This document shows, piece after piece, positions 40,624-50,052 of a stretch of DNA of 64,000 nt (positions are counted from its first letter, which is position 1; each line of letters starts with the position of its first letter). The position numbers and the translations under genes were made by a program. The DNA is from RGIG1959 sp045604545. Its GTDB lineage: Bacteria; Bacillota; Clostridia; Oscillospirales; Acutalibacteraceae. The notes under the pieces are model-generated. The model did no database searches. It had not been told where the DNA came from and saw nothing but the letters and a program-made list of their open reading frames with translations. The stretch covers positions 21,189-85,188 of the forward strand of contig JAZUOG010000061.1 of NCBI GenBank assembly GCA_045604545.1, written 5' to 3'.

Positions 40624-42048
40624 ATGACGGTACAAGAGCTTTTAAAAGGAATTGTCGACAGTACGGATACCACGCCGGTCAAAGGCTTGACCTGTGATTC
40701 TCGTCGTGTGGAGCCGGGCTTTGTGTTTGTGTGTATCGCGGGCACGGCGGTGGACGGTCATAAATTTGCCAAGAGTGCTCACGATGCCGGCGCCGCTCTC
40801 GTGGTGACACAGCGCAACATGGGGCTTTCCCGTGAATTGACGGTTGACTCGACCCGTCGTGTGTGGGCACAGCTGTGTGCCAACTGGTTCGGCGAGCCTG
40901 CCAAACAGCTCCGCCTGATCGGTATCACCGGTACCAACGGCAAGACCACCATGACCTATATGCTCAAATCGATCCTCGAAAAGGCAGGCCACAAGGTCGG
41001 TCTTATCGGCACCATTCAGAACATGGTGGGGGATCGCGTGATGCCTTCGGGTCACACCACTCCCGATCCGTATGATCTGCAAAGCATGCTGTCGCTGATG
41101 CTTAAGGAAGGGTGCACCTATGTGGTGATGGAGGTCAGCTCTCATGCGCTCGATCAGGATCGCGTGGAAGGCTGTGTGTTCGACGCGGCGGTGTTCACCA
41201 ATCTGACGCAGGACCACCTTGACTACCATAAAACGATGGAGGCGTATTGCGAAGCTAAAAAACGGCTGTTCTCGCGTGCGCGTCGCGCCATCATCAATGC
41301 CGATGACGCGTGGGGCGCTCGCATGACCGAGGGCTTTGACGGCGCGGTGTATACCTATTCCGCCGTGGACGACAGCGCCTCTTACACAGCCCGCAACATT
41401 CACACGACCGCCGGCGGCGTCCGCTTTGAGCTGGTCGGTGACGGGTGTATCGGTCGCGTGAAACTGCCGATCCCCGGACGTTTCTCCGTATACAACGCGA
41501 TGGCGAGCGCGGTGTGCGCTTTGTCGCTGGACATTCCCTTTGCGACGGTGGTTGATGCCCTGTCGGTGACAAACGGTGTCAAGGGTCGCGCCGAGGTCGT
41601 GCCGACCGACCGCGATTTTACCGTTGTCATTGATTACGCACACACGCCCGACGGTCTCGAAAATATCTGCCGCACGCTTAAAGATTGTGCGGAGGGACGT
41701 CTCGTGACGCTGTTTGGTTGCGGCGGTGACCGCGACAAGACCAAACGCCCGAAGATGGCGGCGATCGCCGCGGCCTATTCGGACGTCACCGTGATCACCT
41801 CGGATAATCCCCGCAGTGAGGATCCCATGGCGATCATTGCCGATGTGACGGCGGGACTTCCCGAAAATGCCCCGCATGTCGTCATCGAGAATCGCAGTGA
41901 GGCGATCGAGTGGGCACTGAAGAATGCGCAAAGCGGCGACACGATTTTGCTTGCGGGCAAAGGACACGAGACGTACCAGATTCTCAAGGACGGCGTGATC
42001 CATCTCGATGAACGCGAGGTTATTGCGGACGTACTGTCCCGCATGTAA
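40624..42048 (+). CDS. murE: UDP-MurNAc-tripeptide synthetase MurE (meso-DAP type)
   Basis: 474 residues from the ATG at 40624, with GAGGAG upstream. Mur-ligase P-loop GITGTNGKTTM (about 101-111), EVSSHALDQDRV, and the amino-acid-selecting D394-N-P-R397 motif, which marks ligases adding meso-diaminopimelate; Lys-adding enzymes lack it. The wall peptide is therefore expected to contain meso-DAP. murF does not follow; mraY starts 30 bases later. Confidence 0.95.
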   Translation: MTVQELLKGIVDSTDTTPVKGLTCDSRRVEPGFVFVCIAGTAVDGHKFAKSAHDAGAALVVTQRNMGLSRELTVDSTRRVWAQLCANWFGEPAKQLRLIGITGTNGKTTMTYMLKSILEKAGHKVGLIGTIQNMVGDRVMPSGHTTPDPYDLQSMLSLMLKEGCTYVVMEVSSHALDQDRVEGCVFDAAVFTNLTQDHLDYHKTMEAYCEAKKRLFSRARRAIINADDAWGARMTEGFDGAVYTYSAVDDSASYTARNIHTTAGGVRFELVGDGCIGRVKLPIPGRFSVYNAMASAVCALSLDIPFATVVDALSVTNGVKGRAEVVPTDRDFTVVIDYAHTPDGLENICRTLKDCAEGRLVTLFGCGGDRDKTKRPKMAAIAAAYSDVTVITSDNPRSEDPMAIIADVTAGLPENAPHVVIENRSEAIEWALKNAQSGDTILLAGKGHETYQILKDGVIHLDEREVIADVLSRM

Positions 42049-42078
42049 CGACTATAGATAAGAAATCAGGGAACACTT

Positions 42079-43128
42079 ATGATAACTGAAATGGGTTTAC
42101 AAAACTACCAGATCTGGCGTGTGGCGATTCCGTTTGCGACGGCGATCGCGGCGTTTCTGATCGCATGGCTGTCGGGACGCTTTTTCGTGCCGATGCTTCA
42201 TAAACTGAAATTCGGTCAGACCATTCGTGAGATCGGTCCCGCATGGCATAAGAACAAGCAGGGAACGCCCACGATGGGTGGCGTGCTGTTCATTGTCGGC
42301 TTTCTTGCCGCGATCATCGTGGCGATGGCGGTGTGTGTGCTGGTGCCGGCGATTCCGTACAAACCGCTCAGCCGCGTGCCGTCTCAGCGCAGGATCCGCT
42401 TGATTGCAGGCGTGGTGTTTATGCTGGCTTGCGGTGCGATCGGATTTGCCGACGACTATATCAAGGTGGTCAAAAAACGCAATCTCGGTCTGACAGCATC
42501 GCAGAAAATGGCACTGCAGCTGTTTGCGTCGACCGGTTATGCCGCGGTGATGTATTTCCTCGGCGGTGCGGGCGCGATCGAACTGCCGTTCTTCGGTGTT
42601 GAGCTGGGCATCTGGTTTATCCCGCTGTGCATCTTTTTCGGTGTCGGTATTCCCAATGCCACCAACCTGACCGACGGCGTTGACGGCTTGTGCGGTTCGG
42701 TGACGGTGGTCGCTTCGGTGTGTCTGGCGTTGGCGGCAACGGCGGTGGGAGACTTCGGTCACACGCTCACGTCGCTGTGTTTTGCAGGCGCAATGGTCGG
42801 CTTCCTGATGTGGAATTTCCACCCCGCCAAGGTGTTTATGGGGGACACGGGCTCTCTGCTGATCGGCGGTATGCTGTGCGCGGTCGCGTTCGGTATCGGT
42901 CAGCCGTTCCTGCTGATCCCCGTCGGCATCATGTATATCGTTGAAACGCTGTCTGTCATGCTTCAGGTTTCCTACTTCAAGCTGACAAAAGGCAAGCGTC
43001 TGTTCAAAATGAGCCCCATTCACCATCATTTTGAGATGTGCGGCTGGAGCGAAAATAAAATTGTGGCGGTGTTCTGCATTATCACCTTTGTGATCGGTTT
43101 CGGAACACTGTGCCTGATCTATTTATAA
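42079..43128 (+). CDS. mraY: Phospho-MurNAc-pentapeptide transferase MraY
   Basis: 349 residues with about ten membrane segments. The catalytic and binding motifs GFADDYIKVVKKRN (Asp-Asp pair), NLTDGVDGLCG and the histidine cluster SPIHHHFEMCGWSE are present. It makes lipid I on the inner face of the membrane. Confidence 0.96.
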   Translation: MITEMGLQNYQIWRVAIPFATAIAAFLIAWLSGRFFVPMLHKLKFGQTIREIGPAWHKNKQGTPTMGGVLFIVGFLAAIIVAMAVCVLVPAIPYKPLSRVPSQRRIRLIAGVVFMLACGAIGFADDYIKVVKKRNLGLTASQKMALQLFASTGYAAVMYFLGGAGAIELPFFGVELGIWFIPLCIFFGVGIPNATNLTDGVDGLCGSVTVVASVCLALAATAVGDFGHTLTSLCFAGAMVGFLMWNFHPAKVFMGDTGSLLIGGMLCAVAFGIGQPFLLIPVGIMYIVETLSVMLQVSYFKLTKGKRLFKMSPIHHHFEMCGWSENKIVAVFCIITFVIGFGTLCLIYL

Positions 43129-43169
43129 GAAATCGTTTGCAGTATGATGCAGGAAAGGAGATGACGGCA

Positions 43170-44336
43170 ATGGCTGACAAAACAACACTGGCACCTCAAA
43201 GCACGTGGGAACGCATCAAGGCGTGGTTTTATCTCAAATCCGGACTGGATATGCCGTTTTTGATCCTCCTGCTGGCGCTGTTGACCATCGGTCTTGTGTG
43301 TATGTTTTCCGCAAGCTACGTCAATGCGTACTACGAGGAAAACGACAGTTATTTTTACATTAAAAAGCAACTCGGCTTTGCGGTGATCGGCGTCGTAGCG
43401 ATGGTGGTCATGTCCATGATCGACTACCACAAATGGCACAAGCTGTCATTGATCATCATGGGCGTGGCGGTGCTGTTGCTGATCGTCGTGTTGCTTATCC
43501 CGTCCTCTTCGGGCGTTCAACGCTGGCTGTCGGTGCCGGGACTTCCCAGCTTCCAGCCTTCGGAAATAGCGAAATTTGCGCTGATCGTGATGTTCGCACA
43601 CATGATATCGCTCAACCACAACAACATGAAAACCTTCAAAGGCGGCTTCTTACCGTTCATGGGCATTCTTGCCGTCATCTGCGGACTGACGCTTTTAGAG
43701 CCTCACCTGTCGGGTACCATGCTGATCTTTGCGCTCGGTTTTGTGATGATGTTTATCGGCGGCACCCGCCCGATGTACCTGGTGCTGACGGTGCTCTTCG
43801 GACTGTCTGTTGTGGTGTTCATGGTCATGGTGCTCGGTTACGAGCAGGACCGCATCGAGGTGTGGCTGGATCTGACGGAGACGTATGAGCGTAACCGCGA
43901 CCAGGCATGGCAGACGATGCAGTCGCTGTATGCCATCGGCTCGGGCGGACTGATGGGTCAGGGCTTCGGCAACTCGCGTCAGAAGCATCTCTTCCTGCCG
44001 GAGCCGCAAAACGACTTCGTGTTCTCCATTGTGTGCGAGGAGATGGGCTTCATCGGCGCGGTGCTGATCATCATTTTGTTTATTGTGCTTGTGTGGCGCG
44101 GCTTTACCATTGCCATGCACGCCCCCGATAAATTCGGCTTTATGCTCGCCATCGGTCTGACGGCGCAGATCGCCATTCAGGTCGCCATCAACATCGCGGT
44201 CGTGACCAACCTGTTGCCGAACACCGGCATCAGCCTGCCGTTCTTCAGCTACGGCGGCACATCGTTGATCATGCTCCTTGCACAGATGGGAATTCTGCTG
44301 TCGATATCCCGCCATTGGGTGACAAAGAGCGACTGA
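43170..44336 (+). CDS. ftsW: Septal glycosyltransferase FtsW (SEDS family)
   Basis: 388 residues from the ATG at 43170, 9 bases after AAAGGAG; an ATG at 43161 touches that site. About ten membrane segments. SEDS features include FQPSEIAKFALI, RIEVWLDLTETYERNRDQAWQ in the large outside loop, and the end NTGISLPFFSYGGTS. FtsW polymerises lipid II at the septum together with the PBP encoded upstream. murD, which often lies before ftsW, is absent. Confidence 0.95.
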   Translation: MADKTTLAPQSTWERIKAWFYLKSGLDMPFLILLLALLTIGLVCMFSASYVNAYYEENDSYFYIKKQLGFAVIGVVAMVVMSMIDYHKWHKLSLIIMGVAVLLLIVVLLIPSSSGVQRWLSVPGLPSFQPSEIAKFALIVMFAHMISLNHNNMKTFKGGFLPFMGILAVICGLTLLEPHLSGTMLIFALGFVMMFIGGTRPMYLVLTVLFGLSVVVFMVMVLGYEQDRIEVWLDLTETYERNRDQAWQTMQSLYAIGSGGLMGQGFGNSRQKHLFLPEPQNDFVFSIVCEEMGFIGAVLIIILFIVLVWRGFTIAMHAPDKFGFMLAIGLTAQIAIQVAINIAVVTNLLPNTGISLPFFSYGGTSLIMLLAQMGILLSISRHWVTKSD

Positions 44337-44358
44337 GTGCCAAAGGGAGAATTACCGT

Positions 44359-45471
44359 ATGAGAATATTGATGACGGGCGGCGGTACAGCCGGGCATATC
44401 AATCCCGCGCTGACCATTGCCAAAGCCCTTGAAAATGAATATCCCGATTCCGAGGTGCTGTTTGTCGGTGCCGAGGGTCGCATGGAAACCAAACTGGTGC
44501 CTGCCGCAGGGTATGCCATCAAGACCATGAAGGTCAGCGGTTTTCAGCGTAAGCTGACGCCCAAGGCGATCGGTCATAACATCCAAACCGTCTGGCGCAC
44601 GCTGACGGCAAGCGGCACGGCCAAAAAGATCATTCGCGATTTCAAGCCGGACATCGCCATCGGAACGGGTGGCTATGTCTGCGGCCCGATTTTGCGAGCC
44701 GCCGCCAAGGAAGGTGTGCCGGTCGTGGTGCATGAGTCCAACGCTCTTCCCGGTGTGACGGTCAAGATGCTTGCCAAGTGGGCGACGATCTGCCTGCCCG
44801 ATGAATCGGCAAAAGCACATCTTCCGGTTGATGCGAAGACGGTGGTGACGGGCAATCCTCTTCCCGACGATTTCACCGCCTTCAACAAACAGCAGGCGCG
44901 GCAAAAGCTGGGTCTTGATGAACGTCCCGTGGTGCTGTCTTTCGGCGGCAGTCTGGGCGCCGCGGCGATCAACTGCGCTGTGGCGGGTATGCTCGAAAAG
45001 AGCGTTCGTGAAGGTAAACTGCAACATATTCACGCCGCCGGCTCGAACGGCTACGCGGCGATGTGCGATTTGCTGAAAGCGTCGGGCGTTCCTCTTGACG
45101 CAGACGGCATGGATGTGCGCGAATATATCCACAATATGAAGGAATGCATGGCGGCCGCCGATCTGGTGATTTGTCGGTGCGGTGCCATGACGCTGACGGA
45201 ACTGCAGGCGTGCGGTAAACCGTCCATTCTCATTCCGTCGCCGTATGTGGCGGAAAACCACCAATTCCATAATGCACAGGTGCTTGTCCGTCGTGAGGCG
45301 GCGATCTGCATCGAGGAGAAGGACCTGACGGCTGCCGCTTTGTGGGAGGCTGTCAACCGCATTACCTCCGATGCCGCGACACTGCATCGCATGGGCGAGA
45401 ATGCCGCGAAGGGTGCTGTGCGTGATGCGCGTGACCGCATTTTGCAGGTTGTGCGCGATGTTTTGAAATAA
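44359..45471 (+). CDS. murG: UDP-GlcNAc transferase MurG
   Basis: 370 residues, GT28 family. The motifs TGGGTAGHINPAL (7-19 region), GTGGYVCGPI, VHESNALPG and the C-terminal ICRCGAMTLTELQACGKPSILIP donor site are intact. It converts lipid I to lipid II. Confidence 0.97.
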   Translation: MRILMTGGGTAGHINPALTIAKALENEYPDSEVLFVGAEGRMETKLVPAAGYAIKTMKVSGFQRKLTPKAIGHNIQTVWRTLTASGTAKKIIRDFKPDIAIGTGGYVCGPILRAAAKEGVPVVVHESNALPGVTVKMLAKWATICLPDESAKAHLPVDAKTVVTGNPLPDDFTAFNKQQARQKLGLDERPVVLSFGGSLGAAAINCAVAGMLEKSVREGKLQHIHAAGSNGYAAMCDLLKASGVPLDADGMDVREYIHNMKECMAAADLVICRCGAMTLTELQACGKPSILIPSPYVAENHQFHNAQVLVRREAAICIEEKDLTAAALWEAVNRITSDAATLHRMGENAAKGAVRDARDRILQVVRDVLK

Positions 45472-45574
45472 CCCGCTTTTTTCCTTGTTTGATTGGATTT
45501 TCACCGTTTTTTCTCGTTTTGCATACCATGGCATCATAGATGGGTCAGACCGAATGTGATGCGAGGTGTTGATT

Positions 45575-46834
45575 GTGGAGGAATTACGGATCGACGGTAT
45601 GCGATCGCTCAAAGGAGAGTTGACGCTTCACGGAGCCAAAAACAGTGCGTTGCCGTTGCTTGCGGCAACGCTGCTGATGCGAACGCCGACGACGCTTGAC
45701 AATTGTCCGCCGCTGTCCGATGTGGCGGTGTCGACGGCGATTTTGCGGCATCTCGGGTGCTGTGTGGAGCGTGTCGGTGACCGTGTGACGGTGACACCGA
45801 CAAACACAAGAGTCACGACGATCCCCGAGCGGTGGATGCGCGGTATGCGCAGCTCGATCGTGTTTTTGGGATCGATGCTTGCCTCAACAGGAGAGGCGCA
45901 TCTATGCTTTCCCGGTGGCTGTGAACTCGGCCCGCGCCCCATTGATCTGCATCTGGCGGCATTTCGTCAGATGGGTGTGATCGTCCGAGAGGACGGCGGA
46001 ACGCTTCACTGCTATGCTCCCAAAGGACTGTGCGGTGCGTCGATCACGCTGTCTTTTCCGAGTGTCGGTGCTACGCAGAATGTGTTGCTGGCGGCGGTGC
46101 TTGCCAAAGGCGATACGGTGATCTGCAACGCGGCGACGGAGCCGGAAATTCACGAGCTGTGCCGCTTTTTGGTTTCCTGCGGAGCGCATATTGACGGCAT
46201 CGGAGACAGTGTGATCCGTGTCAGAGGCGTGAAGTCGCTGGATGGCTGTTGCTTCCGTGTGATGTCCGATCGCATCGAAGCGGCGACCTATTTGTCGGCG
46301 GCGGCGATCACGGGCGGAGAACTGATGCTCAAAGAAGCACAGGCGTCGCATCTGACGGCGGTGACATCGCTCTTGCAGGAGGCAGGGTGCCGTGTGGCGA
46401 CTCCGGCGGGTGGCGTGTACATCAAAGCGCCGCCGCGTCTCAGAGCGGTGCGACTTGTGCGCACGATGCCCTATCCCGGATTTCCCACCGATGCGCAAGC
46501 CCCCATCATGGCGGCGCTTTGCAAGGCGGCGGGAACAAGCATGATCGTGGAAAATATTTTTGACAGTCGCTTCAAGCATGTGGGAGAATTGCAACGCATG
46601 GGTGCCCACATCAAGACCAACGGCCGTGTGGCGGTGGTCGACGGCGTACCGCGATTGACAGGCGCGACGGTGTGTTGCACCGATTTGCGCGGCGGAGCGG
46701 CGCTTGTGGTGGCGGCTCTCGGTGCTGAGGGGCAGACCCGCATCCGAACGTTGTCACATCTTGACCGCGGATACACGGCACTGGATACTACTTTGCAAAC
46801 CCTCGGCGGGCAGGTTGTCCGCGTGACAGTATAA
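45575..46834 (+). CDS. murA: UDP-GlcNAc 1-carboxyvinyltransferase MurA
   Basis: 419 residues from a GTG at 45575 with AGGTG 6 bases upstream; a GTG at 45566 is an alternative. HGAKNSALPLLAATLL near the start and the catalytic-loop motif GGCELGPRP with C116, the PEP-reactive and fosfomycin-sensitive cysteine, are present. FPSVGATQNVLLA and the end DLRGGAALVVAAL complete the family pattern. It carries out the first committed step of peptidoglycan synthesis. Confidence 0.94.
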   Translation: MEELRIDGMRSLKGELTLHGAKNSALPLLAATLLMRTPTTLDNCPPLSDVAVSTAILRHLGCCVERVGDRVTVTPTNTRVTTIPERWMRGMRSSIVFLGSMLASTGEAHLCFPGGCELGPRPIDLHLAAFRQMGVIVREDGGTLHCYAPKGLCGASITLSFPSVGATQNVLLAAVLAKGDTVICNAATEPEIHELCRFLVSCGAHIDGIGDSVIRVRGVKSLDGCCFRVMSDRIEAATYLSAAAITGGELMLKEAQASHLTAVTSLLQEAGCRVATPAGGVYIKAPPRLRAVRLVRTMPYPGFPTDAQAPIMAALCKAAGTSMIVENIFDSRFKHVGELQRMGAHIKTNGRVAVVDGVPRLTGATVCCTDLRGGAALVVAALGAEGQTRIRTLSHLDRGYTALDTTLQTLGGQVVRVTV

Positions 46835-46865
46835 ATGACAGAATTCACAAAGGCAGGTGATACCC

Positions 46866-47786
46866 ATGGCGAAGGAAACCCGTCAACAAAACCAAAAGAC
46901 GGAAGAACAACAATTAAAGGAGCGCCAGGCGCTCGCAACAAAACGATTTTATTTTCTGGTCGCCATGCTGGTGCTCATCGTCCTGTTTGCGTTTGGCTCG
47001 CTGTACATCTGGATCACCATGCCGCGTGTCGGTGAGGACGGTCGTCCGCTTGCCACCGACGGTCCCTTCTCGGTGGAAAAGGTCGTTCTCAGCGGCAACA
47101 CCCGCTACGATGAGGAGACGGTGATTTACGAAAGCAACGTGGTGGTCGGGCAGAGCATCTTCACGGTGAACACCGATGATGTGGAAGAGACACTGCTTGA
47201 CACCTTCCCGTACTTCACCTCGGCGCAGGTGCAGACAGTCGGCATGAGCGAGGTACACATTGCGGTGACCGAAACCACCGCGATCGGTGTGATTCCCTCC
47301 AACGGTAGTTGGGTGACGGTCGGCAAAAACGGCAAGGCACTTGACCGCGAGCCGATGACCTCCAACACCCCAAAGGGTCAACTGTATCTCAAAGGTACGC
47401 TTCCGCCCGACGGCGGTGTGACGGTGGGCGGTAACGCCATGCACGCGGAGTCACTGGAAATCGTGCAGACGCTGGTCAACGCGATCGAGCGTGTGGGCCT
47501 CACGGATATCATCGAGATCAACATCGGCAATCTGAGCAATATCCGCATGAACTGGCGCGGACAGGTGGAAATTCGGCTGGGCAACACGTCCAATCTGGAT
47601 CATGAGATCGACATGGTTGCCGAGTGTATTCCGCAGCTGGTCACCCTTCGCGGGCAAAAGGTATCGGGTATTCTGGATCTGACGTCCTATTCCAACAAGG
47701 ACCTGGACGATCAGGCGGTGTTTACACCGTCTTCGCTCATCAGCGGTCCCGTCGTGTCATCGGGCGATGACGACAGTGAGCCGTAA
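46866..47786 (+). CDS. ftsQ: Cell division protein FtsQ/DivIB
   Basis: 306 residues: a charged cytoplasmic start, one membrane helix (about 30-50) and the outside POTRA domain FSVEKVVLSGNTRYDEETV (about 67-85), followed by the beta domain with YLKGTLPPDGGV. It belongs to the DivIB-FtsL-DivIC complex that activates septal wall synthesis. Position between murA and ftsZ supports the call. The start at 46866 is preferred over a GTG at 46857 because of the site GCAGGTG. Confidence 0.9.
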   Translation: MAKETRQQNQKTEEQQLKERQALATKRFYFLVAMLVLIVLFAFGSLYIWITMPRVGEDGRPLATDGPFSVEKVVLSGNTRYDEETVIYESNVVVGQSIFTVNTDDVEETLLDTFPYFTSAQVQTVGMSEVHIAVTETTAIGVIPSNGSWVTVGKNGKALDREPMTSNTPKGQLYLKGTLPPDGGVTVGGNAMHAESLEIVQTLVNAIERVGLTDIIEINIGNLSNIRMNWRGQVEIRLGNTSNLDHEIDMVAECIPQLVTLRGQKVSGILDLTSYSNKDLDDQAVFTPSSLISGPVVSSGDDDSEP

Positions 47787-47838
47787 TGGCGGAAAAATAA
47801 AATTTTTGTAACGAAGGCGCGAAATCGCAAATTTTCTG

Positions 47839-47867
47839 TTGATATTGCGAAAAGTTCGTGGTATCAT
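47839..47867 (+). promoter_or_regulatory. Promoter of ftsZ
   Basis: TTGATA (47839-47844) and TATCAT (47862-47867), 17-base spacer, 75 bases before ftsZ. Confidence 0.65.
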
Positions 47868-47941
47868 TAGAATAGGAGCGATTTTAAATACATGGCGTTT
47901 TACAAAGAACGACAAAACATAAAACAGGGAGGAAGTTTTTC

Positions 47942-49030
47942 ATGGGATTTCAAATTGAAAACGATTACGCAGGCGGCGTACAGATAAAGATCGTCGGTGT
48001 CGGCGGCGGCGGCGGCAACGCTGTTGACCGCATGGTGCGCTCCGGTTTGCAGGGCGTCGAATTCGTCGCGATCAACACCGATCGTCAGGCGATCGCTCGC
48101 TCTCAGGCAACGCTGAAGCTGCAGATCGGCGAGAAGCTGACTCACGGCATGGGCGCAGGCGCCAACCCCGACAAGGGTCAGCGTGCCGCCGAAGAGAGCC
48201 GTGACGAGATCGAAGCGGCACTCAAAGGCACCGATATGGTGTTCATCACCGCCGGTATGGGCGGCGGCACCGGTACGGGTGCGGCTCCTGTTGTGGCAGG
48301 CATTGCGCGTGACCTCGGTATCCTCACCATCGGCGTGGTCACCAAGCCCTTCGGCTTTGAAGGCCGTCGCCGTCTGGAGCAGGCCGAAAAAGGTATTGCC
48401 AACCTCTATGAGCAGGTCGACAGCTTGCTGGTTATTCCCAACGAGCGTCTGAAGCTCATCAGCGAACAGCGCATCACCCTCGCCAATGCGTTCGGCATGG
48501 CGGACGACGTGCTTCGTCAGGGCGTGCAGTCCATCTCCGACCTCATCACCAACCAGGCAATGGTTAACCTTGACTTCGCGGACGTCACCGCGATCATGAA
48601 GGACGCCGGCTACGCTCACATGGGCTATGGCTGTGCTTCCGGCAAAGAGAAGGCGACCGAGGCTGCCGAGCGTGCTGTGGCGAGCCCCCTGCTCGACTCT
48701 TCCATCAAGGGCGCGCGCGGCGTGATCATCAACATCACCGCGTCTCCCGATGTCGACCTCGAAGATGTCGATGTCGCCGCTTCCATCATTCAGAAGGCCG
48801 CTCACCCCGATGCGAACATCATCTGGGGTATGGCGTTCGACGATACGCTGGATGACGAGATGATCGTCACGGTCGTCGCCACCGGTTTTGATCACAAACC
48901 CGGCAGCTCCGACGCTCCCGCCACCTCCATGGAAAGCATCAACGGCTTCTCTGCCATGAGCAGTGCCATGGAAGACGACGAGGAAGACGGCTTCGGCGAA
49001 ATCATGAACCTGTTCGGCAACAAGCGCTGA
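47942..49030 (+). CDS. ftsZ: Cell division GTPase FtsZ
   Basis: 362 residues. Tubulin-like GTPase motifs: KIVGVGGGGGNAVDRM, INTDRQA, the signature GGGTGTGAAPVVAG (about 102-115) and the T7 loop NLDFADVTAIM. The C-terminal peptide (EDGFGEIMNLFGNKR) is shortened and differs from the usual conserved tail, which may alter partner binding. It ends with its own strong terminator. Confidence 0.97.
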   Translation: MGFQIENDYAGGVQIKIVGVGGGGGNAVDRMVRSGLQGVEFVAINTDRQAIARSQATLKLQIGEKLTHGMGAGANPDKGQRAAEESRDEIEAALKGTDMVFITAGMGGGTGTGAAPVVAGIARDLGILTIGVVTKPFGFEGRRRLEQAEKGIANLYEQVDSLLVIPNERLKLISEQRITLANAFGMADDVLRQGVQSISDLITNQAMVNLDFADVTAIMKDAGYAHMGYGCASGKEKATEAAERAVASPLLDSSIKGARGVIINITASPDVDLEDVDVAASIIQKAAHPDANIIWGMAFDDTLDDEMIVTVVATGFDHKPGSSDAPATSMESINGFSAMSSAMEDDEEDGFGEIMNLFGNKR

Positions 49031-49051
49031 TCAACAATCGTATGTATCACA

Positions 49052-49092
49052 ACAGCTGTCACCGTCTTTGTCGGTGACAGCTGTATTTTTTT
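49052..49092 (+). terminator. Terminator of ftsZ
   Basis: ACAGCTGTCACCG pairs perfectly with CGGTGACAGCTGT, followed by seven T. Confidence 0.95.
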
Positions 49093-49112
49093 ACGGAAGG
49101 AATGGACAGGGA

Positions 49113-50000
49113 ATGATCACGATAATCGGCAGTGCGAATGTGGACTATGTGATCCGCGCAGAGCGTATGCCCAAGCTGGGAGAAACCATTGTCGGCGGGG
49201 AATATCAGACAAATGCCGGCGGCAAGGGCCTCAATCAGGCGGTAGCTGTGTCGAAGCTGGGCGGAGATGCGGTGTTTTTGGCGATGCTTGGCGACGACGA
49301 AGGCGGTGCGATGCTGGAGCGGACGCTGTCACGGCACGGTGTCCGATTTGAGGGGGAGCGCGTAAGCGATGCCCACACGGGCGTGGCGATGATCACCGTG
49401 GTGAACGGCGACAACGCGATCATTCTCCACGCGGGAGCCAATGACCTGCTGACGGACGATGTTGTCCGAAAACATGAGCGTCTGATCGCGCAAAGCGACT
49501 ATGTGATGCTTCAACTGGAGATCCCGATCAAGACAGTGGAGACGGTGTGTGAGCTTGCCGCTGAACACGGCACCAAGGTGGTGCTCAATCCCGCGCCGTT
49601 CAAGGAGCTTCCCGCGAGCATCGTGGGCGCGGTCGACTGGCTCATTCCGAATGAACATGAAGCGGGCGCTCTTGTCGACATGACGATCGCCGATGTGTCG
49701 TCAGCGGTCGCGGCGGTCAACCGCCTCAAAGCCATGGGTGCGCACGGCGTGGTGATCACGCTTGGCGATAAAGGCTGTGTCTACACCGACGGCGAGAGTG
49801 TGTGTCACCGTGCGGCGGACCGGACGAACGTGGTGGACACCACTTCGGCGGGCGATTGTTTTATCGGCGCGTTTGTGACAAAGCTGTCAGAAGGCGCGTC
49901 CGTTTCACAGGCGGTGGCGTTTGCCGCAAAAGCCTCGGCGGTGGCGGTGTCGCGAAAAGGCGCGTCCGTTTCCATTCCGTTGGCTTCGGAACTGCTATAA
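49113..50000 (+). CDS. Ribokinase (PfkB family)
   Basis: 295 residues from the ATG at 49113. PfkB features: IIGSANVDYVIRAERMPKLGET, NAGGKGLNQAVAVSKLGG (sugar site), LNPAPFKELP and the C-terminal anion-hole motif DTTSAGDCFIGAF with the catalytic Asp. D-ribose is the likely substrate, though another sugar or nucleoside is possible because no transporter gene is adjacent. Confidence 0.9.
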   Translation: MITIIGSANVDYVIRAERMPKLGETIVGGEYQTNAGGKGLNQAVAVSKLGGDAVFLAMLGDDEGGAMLERTLSRHGVRFEGERVSDAHTGVAMITVVNGDNAIILHAGANDLLTDDVVRKHERLIAQSDYVMLQLEIPIKTVETVCELAAEHGTKVVLNPAPFKELPASIVGAVDWLIPNEHEAGALVDMTIADVSSAVAAVNRLKAMGAHGVVITLGDKGCVYTDGESVCHRAADRTNVVDTTSAGDCFIGAFVTKLSEGASVSQAVAFAAKASAVAVSRKGASVSIPLASELL

Positions 50001-50005
50001 CGAGA

Positions 50006-50052
50006 AACAAGGCTGTCTGTCATCGATAAGGGTGACAGACAGCCTTGTTTTA
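50006..50052. terminator. Bidirectional terminator between ribokinase and helicase genes
   Basis: AAGGCTGTCTGTCA pairs with TGACAGACAGCCTT; A- and T-rich flanks serve both convergent genes. Confidence 0.92.

Noticed and set aside
38857..40635. A 592-codon minus-strand frame over the PBP gene
   Set aside because: Antisense to a protein with intact transpeptidase motifs; no domain or start signal.
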